Below are positions 33,743 through 43,924 of a stretch of 64,000 bases of DNA, piece after piece. This DNA comes from Adiantum capillus-veneris. Lineage: Eukaryota > Streptophyta > Polypodiopsida > Polypodiales > Pteridaceae. The position numbers and the translations under genes are program-made. How positions within the stretch are numbered: position 1 is the first letter of the stretch; each line of letters starts with the position of its first letter. The stretch covers positions 39,368,037 to 39,432,036 of the forward strand of contig CM043966.1 in assembly GCA_014529385.2 (NCBI GenBank), written 5' to 3'. The notes beneath the pieces are model-generated. The model was not told where the DNA came from. It searched no databases and was given only the letters and a program-made list of their open reading frames with translations.

Positions 33743-34665
33743 TGTTAAGTGACTCAACGTCAGTTAGCATAAGATGCTAAAGTCCGAAGACGTACGAATG
33801 CACATCGAAGATCAACAAAAAGAAGCAGTAAAGATTGGAGTTACACATTTTTCACATTTTCCCAAACTGGTCATGTATTGTAAATTCTCGATTTATTTCA
33901 AGCCATTGTAATATTGTTAATATGTTACGGGCTCAATGGGTGTTCCAAGCTATAAAGAACAAGTCACTTATTCTGCCTAAGTTACAGATTTAGTAAGTGT
34001 GGAGCCCTAAAGCCCTTGGGTGCCCAGACATTGCATATTTTTACCCTAGGTATATAAGGCAGTGTGTAAAAGAAATTAGGGTTCTCAAGCTCATTGGTTG
34101 AGAGCACTCTTTGGTGAGAGCTCTTGAGGTGTGTGGCTATGGAGTCCTTCAACTTCTCCTTGCTCATGAGACTTGATTAACACTAATCAATGATTCATTC
34201 TTTCTCACTATGCCTCTCTCATACTTCTTATGATTGCCTATGATGCTCAGATTAACTAGATCTGAACTAATTAGTGATTAATCCCTCTCTAATCTTGTGT
34301 GATTGCCCTCTTTTGCTTGTGTGTGCATGTAGGTTTGATTGGAGTGTGGTGCTCGATAGATCTATGCATGTGTGCTTTCGATTAGTGTGTTGCATGATAG
34401 AATTAGTGTTGTGTGCGTCTTGCAATCGTAGTGTGTCTGATTGGGTTGATTAGAGGTGAAGAGAAGTGGATATGGAGATTGCCCTTCATTGCGGCTTAGC
34501 TCCTCCATAGGCCGAGAAGATCACCTCATAGAGTTAACCATTTGTGTTACCACAATTAGCTCACTAACCGTGTGAGTGTTTCCATGGCCTAGCCGGGTAG
34601 CTCATCCCTCCAGATTGATAATTTTGTTGGTCATTGGAGCTATTGCAATGATGGAGCCCCCAACA
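33743..34665 (+). repeat. YDG-young 3' LTR
   Basis: 923 bp from TGTTAAGTGACTC to GAGCCCCCAACA, with a TATATAAGG box at 34051-34059. It matches 5781-6427 in the same orientation. The right end is supported by the near-duplicate flank TCCGT and by the clean restart of YDG-old. Confidence 0.75.
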
Positions 34666-34670
34666 TCCGT
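34666..34670. repeat. Right target-site copy of YDG-young
   Basis: TCCGT, paired with TTCGT at 5776-5780. One mismatch, as expected for an old insertion. Confidence 0.6.
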
Positions 34671-36878
34671 GTTCTAAAAGAAGAAGTCGATAAATTGGTC
34701 AACATAAAAACAAAATCTCCTCAGCAAGAGCTTGACATGACAGAACCAAATGAAATACTACCAGTCATGGTGTATTGCTCAGATCGTGAAAGAAAAAGTG
34801 GACATTTTTTTTGAAGATTTCCAAACAACAGGGACACATCTACTGCCAAGAAGAGCACATAGCAAATTGGAAATGCAAATCTCGATGTAAGTGCACATAA
34901 CTCGTCACTTTTAATACAATCAGATGATTCTGTATAATTATTAAAAGCAACAAAAAAAGCACTGCAAGTTCAAAATAAGCATAAAGATACATAGGCACCA
35001 TAAAAGATTAAAATTGATTCTTTGAACAACAAACTCTTGTGTGAATTTGGTCAAGGTGTCTAGATATCACCGAACGTTGACAAGATTGTTAGGTTTGCAA
35101 ATGATTTTGCATCCACTACCACAAGTGTGCAATCATTCACAAGTCTAAGGGACACATCAAAACGAATGATGTTAGCTTTGTATGGCAGACATAATTCATA
35201 TGCACACTATGTGGACCAAAAAGGACAACTGTACAAAAAGGATCAACAAGTGTTTGAACGGCCCACATCCTAGCTCATAGAAATGCGTCCAGTGATAGAT
35301 AAAAAAGGATGGTTCATTTTAGAGGATAGGATCTATTCTAGCCCATCCTCTCTAGAGCTGAAGGATATTACCCGAGTGAACCCAAAAATCTGTTCAGAGT
35401 AACTCTCCTCCATCAGAAATCAGACTTTGACGTTGTGAGAAAACGAGCATATACTTTGATCAAAACAATTGTATATATAGACGAGAGTCTAAAATCTATG
35501 ATGTCTTCGGTTCTGAAACCACAGACTCTCATATCATAGGAGACCCATGGGATAGACAATATCAGGCAGCTTGACTTGGAAAATAATTTTTCATGTTTCA
35601 CGGAGATACATAGGAAACTATGCATAAGGTTTACAGATGCCAAACATCAACAATGCTACCCAAAGTGTGCCTTCACAATCTCAAAAGGTACTAAACCAGA
35701 GCCGAACAATTTTGAACTCTCATAATGAAGCAGACTATAGTAATCACCCTAGGAAGGGGGGAGCTATAAATTCATTAAATCAGCTCATGTACTAGGAACT
35801 GCAATGTCAGTTAGAAGCCCTAGAACTTCTAGCCAACATACCCCTTCAAAGCAGAAACCATTGAAAGATCATATGGTTGTTGGAAGTTTCTAGTTAACTC
35901 AGATTCCCTAGAATCTCTCGACAAATGCTTAAATGAAGATCATGAGAGACACAAGTTTCAGCTGATCTCCACAAGTCAAAGCCAAAAGCCGACAAATTCC
36001 ATAGTGTTCAAACAGTTACATGTGATCACGCTCACATATGCATATCAAGATGCACATGATAAGGAATATCAGCAAGATCATGACCTTGTACAAATCCCTA
36101 TGGATGGTAGGACTGAAGTCAAAGACTATCTAAAGATGATGCAAAGCCTCAAGCTACCAGAATATCTGATAGAAAATTCAAAATCAATGAAAGCCAAAGT
36201 CCAGAAGGATACACAAAGGTCACCACCAAAATCTCCTTCAAAGAGATAGATTTTGCCAGATAGTACAATGGATCTTCTAAGATCCAAGGTTACTCAAATG
36301 CAGGTAGACAATGCTCAACAATTGCAAGCAAAAAGTACAGTATTATAACAAAATGAGCCAACATCAATGAAAGCAGGTGATCTAGACAAAGCCAATGTAG
36401 AAAAATCTCAACCCAAGGACATTGCCACAACAAAATCAATCAATACAGAAAGAAATCCTGAGATGATCAAGTGCAACATTGTTGGTGAGAATGAAGAAAA
36501 ACTCTCAAGTGAAGTAAAGCTAGATTTTCATTTAGACAAGAACCTCATGTCTTTTTGCACTTGGAAAAGATGTGGACAACCAAAGTTTGAAGATTCTCCT
36601 GAATTTGTTAGCATATCATGAAATCAATGAGCAAAACGCTGGGGAATCATCTCCACCACTATTGAAGTAAGTTTACAAAACATTATAGCCCAATTCCATG
36701 TGATAACAACAAAAGATGTACCAGTTAACATCATATTGAGAATGCCAATGGCCCAGAAGATGTTAGAGATATAATATTCAAACATGATGGAGTCATCAAA
36801 GAAAAAAAAGAATGAAGACCAAGACTGGTCACCCGCGGATGACAACACAAATTCCTCAAGCACAGTTAAAATGGAGAT
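34671..36878 (+). pseudogene. YDG-old, middle coding remnant
   Basis: Continues YDG-old from 5780. It aligns collinearly with 28707-30990 of the younger copy: Cys cluster region (34776), repeat HTSYAHYVDQKGQLYKKDQ-like block (35190), IYRRES-like block (35466), YAYQDAHDKEYQQD (36030) and the first protease-like domain (LDKNLMSF, 36530). Many stops and small shifts make it clearly older than the 28-kb copy. It stops at 36878 where the gag-only element begins, and about 320 bp of the family sequence is missing across that insertion. Confidence 0.75.
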
Positions 36879-37613
36879 TGGTCAACCAAGAGAGTGAGGG
36901 GGCTGATTTTTGCAAGGCATTATCACTTACACACTCACACAAGCTCATGTGTGAAGTAAAGAAGACTCTCTCTCCTTCTCAAGCTTTAATGGAAAGCTTA
37001 CCACCTACTCCAAGCTTGTGAGAAGGGAGGCCTACACCAACAACTCTTGGATTTGTGATGCAAATCCAACCAAGAGCCAAGCTTCAAATTACTAAGCTAA
37101 GCTATGCTAATATGAGTGATTATGTGAGGAGATGTACATCTTTCTTGAATGAATACTCCTTCTTCCTCTCAATCTAATCTCATACCCCGCTAGCTCTCAC
37201 CATCTTTGAAGGTGTGTGAGGTCTTGGGTCTGAGACCGTGAGGGAATTGATGTTGTGTTTGATAAATTTTTTGCTTAGTGCATGAAGTTTCCATCTTCAT
37301 TGCACTAGCTAGTACTGAAGGAACACAAGAAATTGTATTGTAAAATGTCTCTCTTGATGGGAGAAACCATAATACAAAGCCTTTTGGAGTGGGGATCGGC
37401 TCCATGCGAATCCGGTCCTCAGCTGTTGTCAATTTCTTAATTTCTCTCTCTTTTGAAGTATTTTTCATGCTATTTAACTAGGTGTTATTCTTTTTGTTGC
37501 TCTCTCCACCCAAGCACTCTTGTTAATCTCAGTAGGAATCTATTCTAATGAAATGCTCACTATGTTCATGCTATTTCCGCTACACACAAGTTACTAGGCC
37601 ATTAAATGGTACA
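36879..37613 (+). repeat. 5' LTR of the gag-only element
   Basis: TGGTCAACCAAGAG to ATTAAATGGTACA. It closely matches the right LTR, which has an extra segment of about 35 bp near 40671. Confidence 0.88.
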
Positions 37614-37625
37614 TGGTATCAGAGC
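37614..37625 (+). other. Primer-binding site of the gag-only element
   Basis: TGGTATCAGAGC immediately after the LTR, complementary to tRNA-Met. Confidence 0.93.
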
Positions 37626-38029
37626 ACAAGGTTTTTCTTTTCTTGCTCAAGAAGGGAGGTCCTCAAGCTTGCTATAAATGGTTGATACTATTAATTGCAT
37701 GTGAGTAAGTAGAATAGGGATTTTTCAGCCTTGCAGTGCGCCTGCCTTTGTGCAGTTAACGGGGCATCGCCGTCGAGAGCTATGGTCTTCATAGTGGAGT
37801 CCTACGGGGCTTGCCTACGGCTTAACCACTATTGAGCTATTAGAAGCTTGATAGGAGCCGGTGCTATTTTGGTGTTGAACAACCCTCTCTTCTATTTCTT
37901 GCAATTAATGGTATTCAAGCCACGGGTACAGTAGCCTAAGTGCTTTTTCTAAAGGGGTAAAGAGGATTAGCAACTAGGGCTTGAAGTGCCAAAATACACC
38001 TAAAACGTTTACACCTAAAAGTTGTTAGA
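37626..38029 (+). other. Leader of the gag-only element
   Basis: Untranslated stretch before the gag start. No frame with content. Confidence 0.7.
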
Positions 38030-39281
38030 ATGGCTGACAATAGTAAAGAGAGTGAAATTAATGTTGATAACTTTGATTTTGCTAATGAGCAGGCTACTAA
38101 TGATGCCCCGATGCTTATTAACTATCTTGTTTCTAGGCTTTAACAAGCCATGGGCAATCCATCCCTCCAAAGTGAAGTGCAACGACAGCTTTGTGCTCAT
38201 GGGATTCTCCAAGCTCCCCACCATGACGAGAGAACACCTAGGAAGAATCCTTGCAAGACTTCCAAAAGAGGTCTCTCTCCGATCCCGGAAGAAGAAGAGG
38301 ATCCCTATGAAGGGCTCAGAAATTTGCTTCTTAATGACGCATCTCCTTGTCAAAGGAGAATTCAAGAGCCTCCACCGAAGGAACGAGAAAGAAGTGAGTC
38401 TCCCGCCACCTCGACGGAGATGGCTCCACAAAGACGGCGGGCTAAACACTCTCCATCATCTCGAAAACAGAGAAGACCATCACATACTTCTCCACACCGT
38501 ACTTTAAAGAGGGATGAAAAAAGCAAGAGAAGAAAAAGGCGAGAAAGAGGACACCCTCTTCTCCATCTTCTTCATCCTCTTCCTCTTATGAAAGTGATGG
38601 TGAAGACAAAGAAGATCAAGGAAAGAAAAAGGCAAGAAAGAGGTCACCCTCTTCTCCATCTTCCTCAAATTCTTCATCTTCTTAAGAAAGTGATGGTGCA
38701 ACCTTTGAACCATCAAAAAGAAGAGGCCATAGGAAATCCTATGCCGCGTGGAAGAGGTCGTCCAAGCTCAAGAAATTCAAAGAGGGAGGGAAGAGCGGGT
38801 GTTTCCTTACCTATGAAGGCACTTTTGGTGCTACAAATAAATTCTTGGCCTTTATCCAACAATTTGATGCGGCGTTGGAGATGAGGGATTTATGGAGTCC
38901 TCTAAGCTACGCCATGTAGCTATGCACTTTCAAAAGTCCACCAGACAATGGTGGTCTAGCCTACGGGCCAATGGTGAAGCTCCACAAACATGGAAAGCTT
39001 TAAGAGCTTCCATTATGAAGCAGTTTTTGGCCACCAATGCCAAAGACAAAGTACTCATGGAATGGCGAAGCTTGAAGCTCTCTCCCTATGAATCCATCCA
39101 CAAATATGTAGACAAGTTTTGGGACCTGCAGCTAAAATCCACTGTCTTCAAAAAGTTGGATTTTGGAGAGCAAAAGCAACAATTTTGTGCGGGCTTAACC
39201 GAAGAAATGGCAGAGTTTGTCAACTCCCAAAGGCCGCGCACCATATCGACGATAATACATCATAATATGGTGGCCTCTTGA
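38030..39281 (+). pseudogene. Ty3 gag of the gag-only element
   Basis: I place the start at 38030 (MADNSKESEINVDNFDF). The frame has a TAA at 38141 and continues to 38884 with a long basic, Arg/Ser/Lys-rich region; after a shift it runs from 38892. The second part is a typical retrotransposon Gag capsid: HFQKSTRQWWSSLRANGE, TWKALRASIMKQF, LKLSPYESIHKYVDKFWDL and KQQFCAGLTEEM. The basic N-terminal region is unusually large for a Ty3 Gag. Confidence 0.88.
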
Positions 39282-39884
39282 ATCAATTTCCAAACAGGGG
39301 CTAAGAGGAATTCTAAGCCCCCTGAAAACAAGGGTTCCAATGAGCCTAAGGGGAAGGACAATGTCCGAAAGTATCCGACGGGCAATTCCAACAAAGCTAA
39401 GGAGAAGGGAGTTTACAAAGGCAAAAATAAAATCTTTCCTGAAGAGCTTAAGCGTTATCGCAAGGATAACCGGTGTTTCAAGTGCAGTGAACAAGGGCAT
39501 GCGTACTGCGCTTGTCCCCAAAAGAACAACCGCCATGATCCTCCTAGAGCTACCTTGGTAGAAATCCAAGAGGAGGAAACTCACCACAAAGGATCTCCTC
39601 TATGCCATGCTTGGGGAAAGGTAAGAGAACATGATGATTTTATTCTCTTTGACCCCGGTTCTACTCATAATTTTATATCTATAGAGTTGGCCACCAAGCT
39701 AGGCATACAAACCTATGAGATAGGAGATGTCCTACCCGTAGACGGTGCTTTCAAGGGGCAAGAAGCTTCACCCACTCCCTTAATCAGAAAGATCCAAAGG
39801 GGGGGCCATCTGCAAAAGAGTTATGTGCAACAATGGGCTCAAAAGACCCTAAGGTTCAGCCCATTAAGACTTCCCAAATGCTAA
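39282..39884 (+). pseudogene. Nucleocapsid and protease with a D-P-G active site
   Basis: Same frame as the capsid after one stop at 39279. It has a Lys-rich linker, a perfect zinc knuckle CFKCSEQGHAYCAC (C-x2-C-x4-H-x4-C, 39475-39516), then a protease start FILFDPGSTHNFIS (39643-39684). The expected D-S/T-G reads D-P-G. The flap and closing loop are not clear, and the frame ends in low-similarity sequence at 39884, so the protease is partial. Confidence 0.82.
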
Positions 39885-40465
39885 GGTTCCAAAATTCAAA
39901 GGTTGTGTCCAAAGGTCAAACATTAGGGGAATTGGATGCTTTGAGTGTGTCCCAAAAAGTCTTTGTCAAGCCCTACATAGGAGGGGGCGAGCCCAAGAAG
40001 TAGGGGGTGAGAGAGAAAAACCCACACACACTCACAAGCTTCATTTGTACACAAGGGGAAAGAGGGACACGTGTCAGTCAGCTCCCTAGGCCAGATGCCC
40101 ACAAGGTGTAGTCAAATCCTATTGGATGGCCATGGAGGTGGACCAATGAGAATTAGGCTAGAGTAAATCTAGTTTAATTAATTTAAAAACACTTAATAAA
40201 AGAACCAATAAGAATTAAGCTCTCTAGAAGACTATTGGACAATCTACCAAGGGGACCAATGAGCATTCAACAGCCCAATGGCTTGCCTGATTCCTATTGT
40301 CCAGGAGGCAAATGGGTCCATAGTTGCATTTATTAATTACCTAAAGCTCTCACAAAAGGGGAAAGGGGGACACATGTCAGAAGGATATCACTTATGCTGC
40401 TTAATTTCCATTGGCTGAGTCTCGGGAGGTCCAATAGGGCTGTAGCATGAGTAAATTAGCAAGGG
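39885..40465 (+). other. 3' region of the gag-only element
   Basis: No coding content. Two related purine words, AAGGGGAAAGAGGGACAC (40053) and AAGGGGAAAGGGGGACAC (40366), both followed by a TGTCAG, resemble purine-tract copies. The sequence GCAAGGGAGG stands directly before the right LTR. Confidence 0.6.
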
Positions 40466-41222
40466 AGGTCGACCAAGAGAGAGAGGGGGTTTGATTTTTG
40501 CAAGGCATTATCACACACACTCACAAAATCTCATTGTGAAGAAAAGAAGAGTCTCTCTCCTTCTCAGGCTTTAATGGAAAGATTACCACCTACTCAAAGC
40601 TTGTGAGAAGGGAGGCCTACACTAACCACTCTTGGCTTTGTGATGCAAATCCAACCAAGAGCCAAGCTTCAATGCATGCTCATCTTCTCTACCATGCTAA
40701 TTACTAAGCTAAGCTATGCTAATATGAGTGATTATGTGAGGAGATGTACATCTTTCTCATAAGAATACTCCTTCTTCCTCTCAATCTACTCTCATACCCC
40801 GCTAGCTCTCACCATCTTTGAAGGTGTGTGAGGTCTTGGGTCTAAGACCGTGAGGGAATTGATGTTGTGTTTGATAAATGTTTTGCTTAGTGCATGAAGT
40901 TTCCATCTTCATTGCACTAGCTAGTAGGAACACAAGAAATTGTATTGTAAAATGTTTCTCTTGATGGGAGAAACCATAATAAAAAGCCTTTTGGAGGGGG
41001 GGACCGGCTCCATGCAAATCCGGTCCTCAACTGTTGTCAATTGCTTAATTTCTCTCTCTTTTGAAGTATTGTTCATGCTATCTAATTAGGTGTTATTCTT
41101 TTTGTTGCTCTCTCCACCCAAGCACTCTTGTTAATCTCATTAGGAATCTATTCTAATGAAATTCTCACTATGTTCATGCTATTTTCCGCTACACACAAGT
41201 TACTCGGCCATTAAATGGCACA
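40466..41222 (+). repeat. 3' LTR of the gag-only element
   Basis: Starts AGGTCGACCAAGAG (the first T of the left copy is A here) and ends TTAAATGGCACA. Confidence 0.88.
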
Positions 41223-42735
41223 ACAAAAAATCTTCAAGAGCACCTCCAATGAGAATAGCTATATTCCTCAGTAGTGTAAATGGAGCAAGTGTCAAATGCA
41301 ATGCTCTATTGGATAAATAAGCAAAGTGCAATATGGTTGCATACAACATTCAGAGTATTCTAGAGATTACTCTAGGCAAGCCAGGTAACAGAGAAATCAT
41401 GGGTATGCATACAAGTCAAGAAGACATGGAGGTGCTACCCTTAACATCCAAAATCATGAAGAGCAAGTAAAGTTTTAGATAAATTCTTCAAAAGACATGC
41501 ATGCAAATGTCATCCTTGGACCCAATGGTTAGACCAACACAAAGCATACAAAGAAGACATAATGCTATTACTTTCTTTTCCAAGTGGTAGCAAGCAACAG
41601 TTAGAGATACCATTAATGATAGATTCAGAGTTGCAAAAGTCACCGGAATCAAAGACAAATATTGTAGACAAAGGTAAAGCCAAAGTGGACCTTGCACCAA
41701 CTAGCAAAGAAAGTGTAACAACATATACCTCTACATCAAGAACCCTCGTGGATCAGATACTTCTAGCAAGTCAGGCTTTCAAAACGTCAAGTCAATTGCT
41801 GGCCCAACTGAAACCTCTAAGGAGCCACTCAACAAATCAAAGATATATCAGCCAAAGTACTCAAGAAAGCAAAGGAAAGACAAGCAAGTGTTTGTTCCAA
41901 GCAATTTAGTCAAAGTCAATGATCCGGTTTGGATTAAGGAACGGGAAATCAACACAAGAAGACAAACACATGGGATGGATAGCATCACAATGGAGCTTAA
42001 AAGAACAAGAGTACTATGGAGGTAACATACAGATATGGGTAACAAAATCGCAGGTTAGAGCATATGAAGTAACTTCAAGTCCCTCTGAAGAAAGAAGGCC
42101 CACAAGGTATCAACCTCGACAATATCCTAAGATACCTAAGAAGTAGGTATACAATAGAACAACCTTAAAAGATGCTAAAGTCTACCTCAACTCTCAAGAG
42201 GATACAGAACAAAGACGGATCTCAAAGAATCTTCCTATTAGACAAGGATTCTACAGGTTATACAAATATTTGGCTATCAATCAATCACAAGCCAATTGCA
42301 ACTACACCAGGCTTGCATGAAGATCTCAAGAACTCAACAAGACCTAGAGTGAAGCAAAGTCAACAAAGGAGATACAAAGTTCATCAAGAGATTTGGATTC
42401 CTAAGTCTTCAAATGCTCCTAGTCGAAAGACAAATACTGACACTGAATACAAGGCTACAACAACATCAAAGACTCCTATCAATAGGTCTAATTGGAGAAT
42501 CAAATAGATAATGGAGTCTTCACAGTCAAAGAAGGATAACCCAACACATGCAAATGCAGATTCGAAGAAGATAAAACAGGTATGGCAAAAGAAACCTTCA
42601 ATGCCAAATTGGTCCTTCACTAATCCTCTTTCTGAGGATTCGAGCTTACTTTTACCTGACAAGATGTTTGTAGTAAGCACAAGAATGTAAAAAGTCAAGT
42701 CGCCAGGGTGCAAAAAACACTCTTTGTCATAGTCA
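41223..42735 (+). pseudogene. YDG-old, 3' coding remnant
   Basis: Resumes the YDG alignment at the position of 31306 in the younger copy. The second protease-like domain (NALLDK, stop, KCNMVA, 41299; LGPNG-like loop 41516) is followed by the Trp-rich tail (DPVW, GWIASQWS, IWVTKS, EIWIPKS, NWRIK, WSFTNPL). The alignment ends abruptly at CATAGTCAGA (42735), 935 bp before the LTR position known from YDG-young, so the 3' LTR of YDG-old is cut off by the next element. Confidence 0.75.
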
Positions 42736-42740
42736 GACAT

Positions 42741-43905
42741 TAGGAAGAGAATGGGGTCTAGGAGGGCCTCTTTATTTGGTAGTTTAAGGGAGTGAAAGCT
42801 CTAGTATTAAGAAAGCAATCAAAAGACAACTTTTGAATTCAAACAGGCAAAACGACTAGTTTATTTGAATTCAAATTTTCCCCCCAAAATGAAATTTAAA
42901 ATCTAGCTGGCAAAACCATATCATGTAATATATCTATGGAAAGAGCTCAGCATGTAGATTACTGTTGATAGCTGGGTCAACAACACGACATAACTCATCA
43001 AAGATTTATTTTTTGAGAGTTATAGAATGCTGAGGATTATGGTTATAAACATCATTTGTAATAAGTAGGTAGTTTAGTAGCAGAAGCCGGGGTGCAGTAA
43101 CACTTCCAGATTGTAAATACAAAGCCATTTGACCCCTCAAACTCTATTTTTGGTTAACCTAAGGTGACCTTAGTATATAAGGTACCTATGTCATTTTGTA
43201 AAGGGAACTTTTATCATAATCAAGTTTTAGCGAGGCCGTCTACTGTGTGTGAGAGAGAAAGAGAGAGAGTGTGAGCTTCATCCTGGCGCTACTCCCCGCT
43301 CGTTCAACACATTGTAGATCTGAGTGCACCATCACACTAGCCACGAGGAGAGCTACACGACAACACCAAGCATTCCACGCAAGACGAAGCACACGTGTTG
43401 ACGCACCTACGAGCTATTTGTGGTCGTAAGTGTATCTAATGATGTCTGTTTTCAGTCTGCAAGTAGTCATTAGAATCGTAGCAACATAAGCTACGCATAG
43501 GTACTCATAGATTTCAGTTTTGAGCACTTTCAAAATTTTGCTCTGTCTTTATATGCGTTTTTTGCAGATGGGTTTAGAACAAGGGTTTTGAGTGTAGGCT
43601 TAGGGACAGGTGTATCCTAGGGAGGGGATGGTGTTCCTTGAGTTTCATACAATTTTGGCATGATTTAATTGGTTTCCTACCGTTTGTGTGTATGTGGGTA
43701 GGTGGTGTAGTTGAGAGCAGTGAGATTCTAGGTTGTGGTTTAGTTGGCCTTCTAGAGTGTTGTATGTGTAGGATGGTCTCAGTCTAACAGGCTAAAGAGA
43801 CCTCCTATGTGTTCCTATCATGTCATTTGTGTCTTTGATTGACATTATGTTGATCTAGGTTGTGCTACATGCACTTTATGGGTGGTGTGATTCGCTCCCG
43901 CAACA
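42741..43905 (+). repeat. 5' LTR of element 4 (left edge uncertain)
   Basis: The right edge is firm: CGCTCCCGCAACA followed by a primer site. The left edge is set only by the break in YDG-old near 42736, and I see no clear TG start. A TATATAAGG box at 43174-43182, a GAGA tract (43247-43270) and a T-rich part follow, in an order fitting an LTR promoter and transcript start. Confidence 0.6.
43174..43182 (+). promoter_or_regulatory. TATA box of the element 4 LTR
   Basis: TATATAAGG, about 730 bp before the primer site, followed by a GAGA tract. Inferred from sequence and position. Confidence 0.5.
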
Positions 43906-43906
43906 T

Positions 43907-43924
43907 TGGCGCCGTTGTTGGGGA
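43907..43924 (+). other. Element 4 primer-binding site
   Basis: TGGCGCCGTTGTTGGGGA one base after the LTR end. This is the form typical of plant Tat/Athila Ty3 elements. Confidence 0.88.

Larger units (their letters stand above)
5781..34665 (+). mobile_element. YDG-young: unusual LTR element, itself opened by nested insertions
   Basis: The outer limits are an LTR remnant (5781-6427) and a full 3' LTR (33743-34665), in the same orientation and clearly related, with near-identical 5-bp flanks. The element's own body is 26937-33742. The 20.5 kb between 6428 and 26936 belongs to other elements, and the rest of the 5' LTR and the primer site were lost there. The body ends in a purine tract directly against the LTR, as in an LTR retrotransposon. 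It encodes a long broken frame with no reverse transcriptase, RNase H or integrase, so if it ever moved it probably used enzymes from another element. It inserted into an older member of its own family. Confidence 0.65.
36879..41222 (+). mobile_element. Gag-only Ty3 element without pol
   Basis: Two direct LTRs (36879-37613 and 40466-41222) enclose a tRNA-Met primer site, gag, a zinc knuckle and a protease. Only about 580 bp lies between protease and the right LTR, so reverse transcriptase, RNase H and integrase are absent. This matches the layout of non-autonomous gag-carrying plant retrotransposons, although simple internal deletion is equally possible. No target duplication is visible (GAGAT and ACAAA), in keeping with the 320 bp lost from the host element. 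Confidence 0.85.

Noticed and set aside
28000-42735. Three independent copies of the YDG family
   Set aside because: The fragments at 4936-5780 and 34671 onward join without a gap across a near-perfect target duplication, so they are one element.
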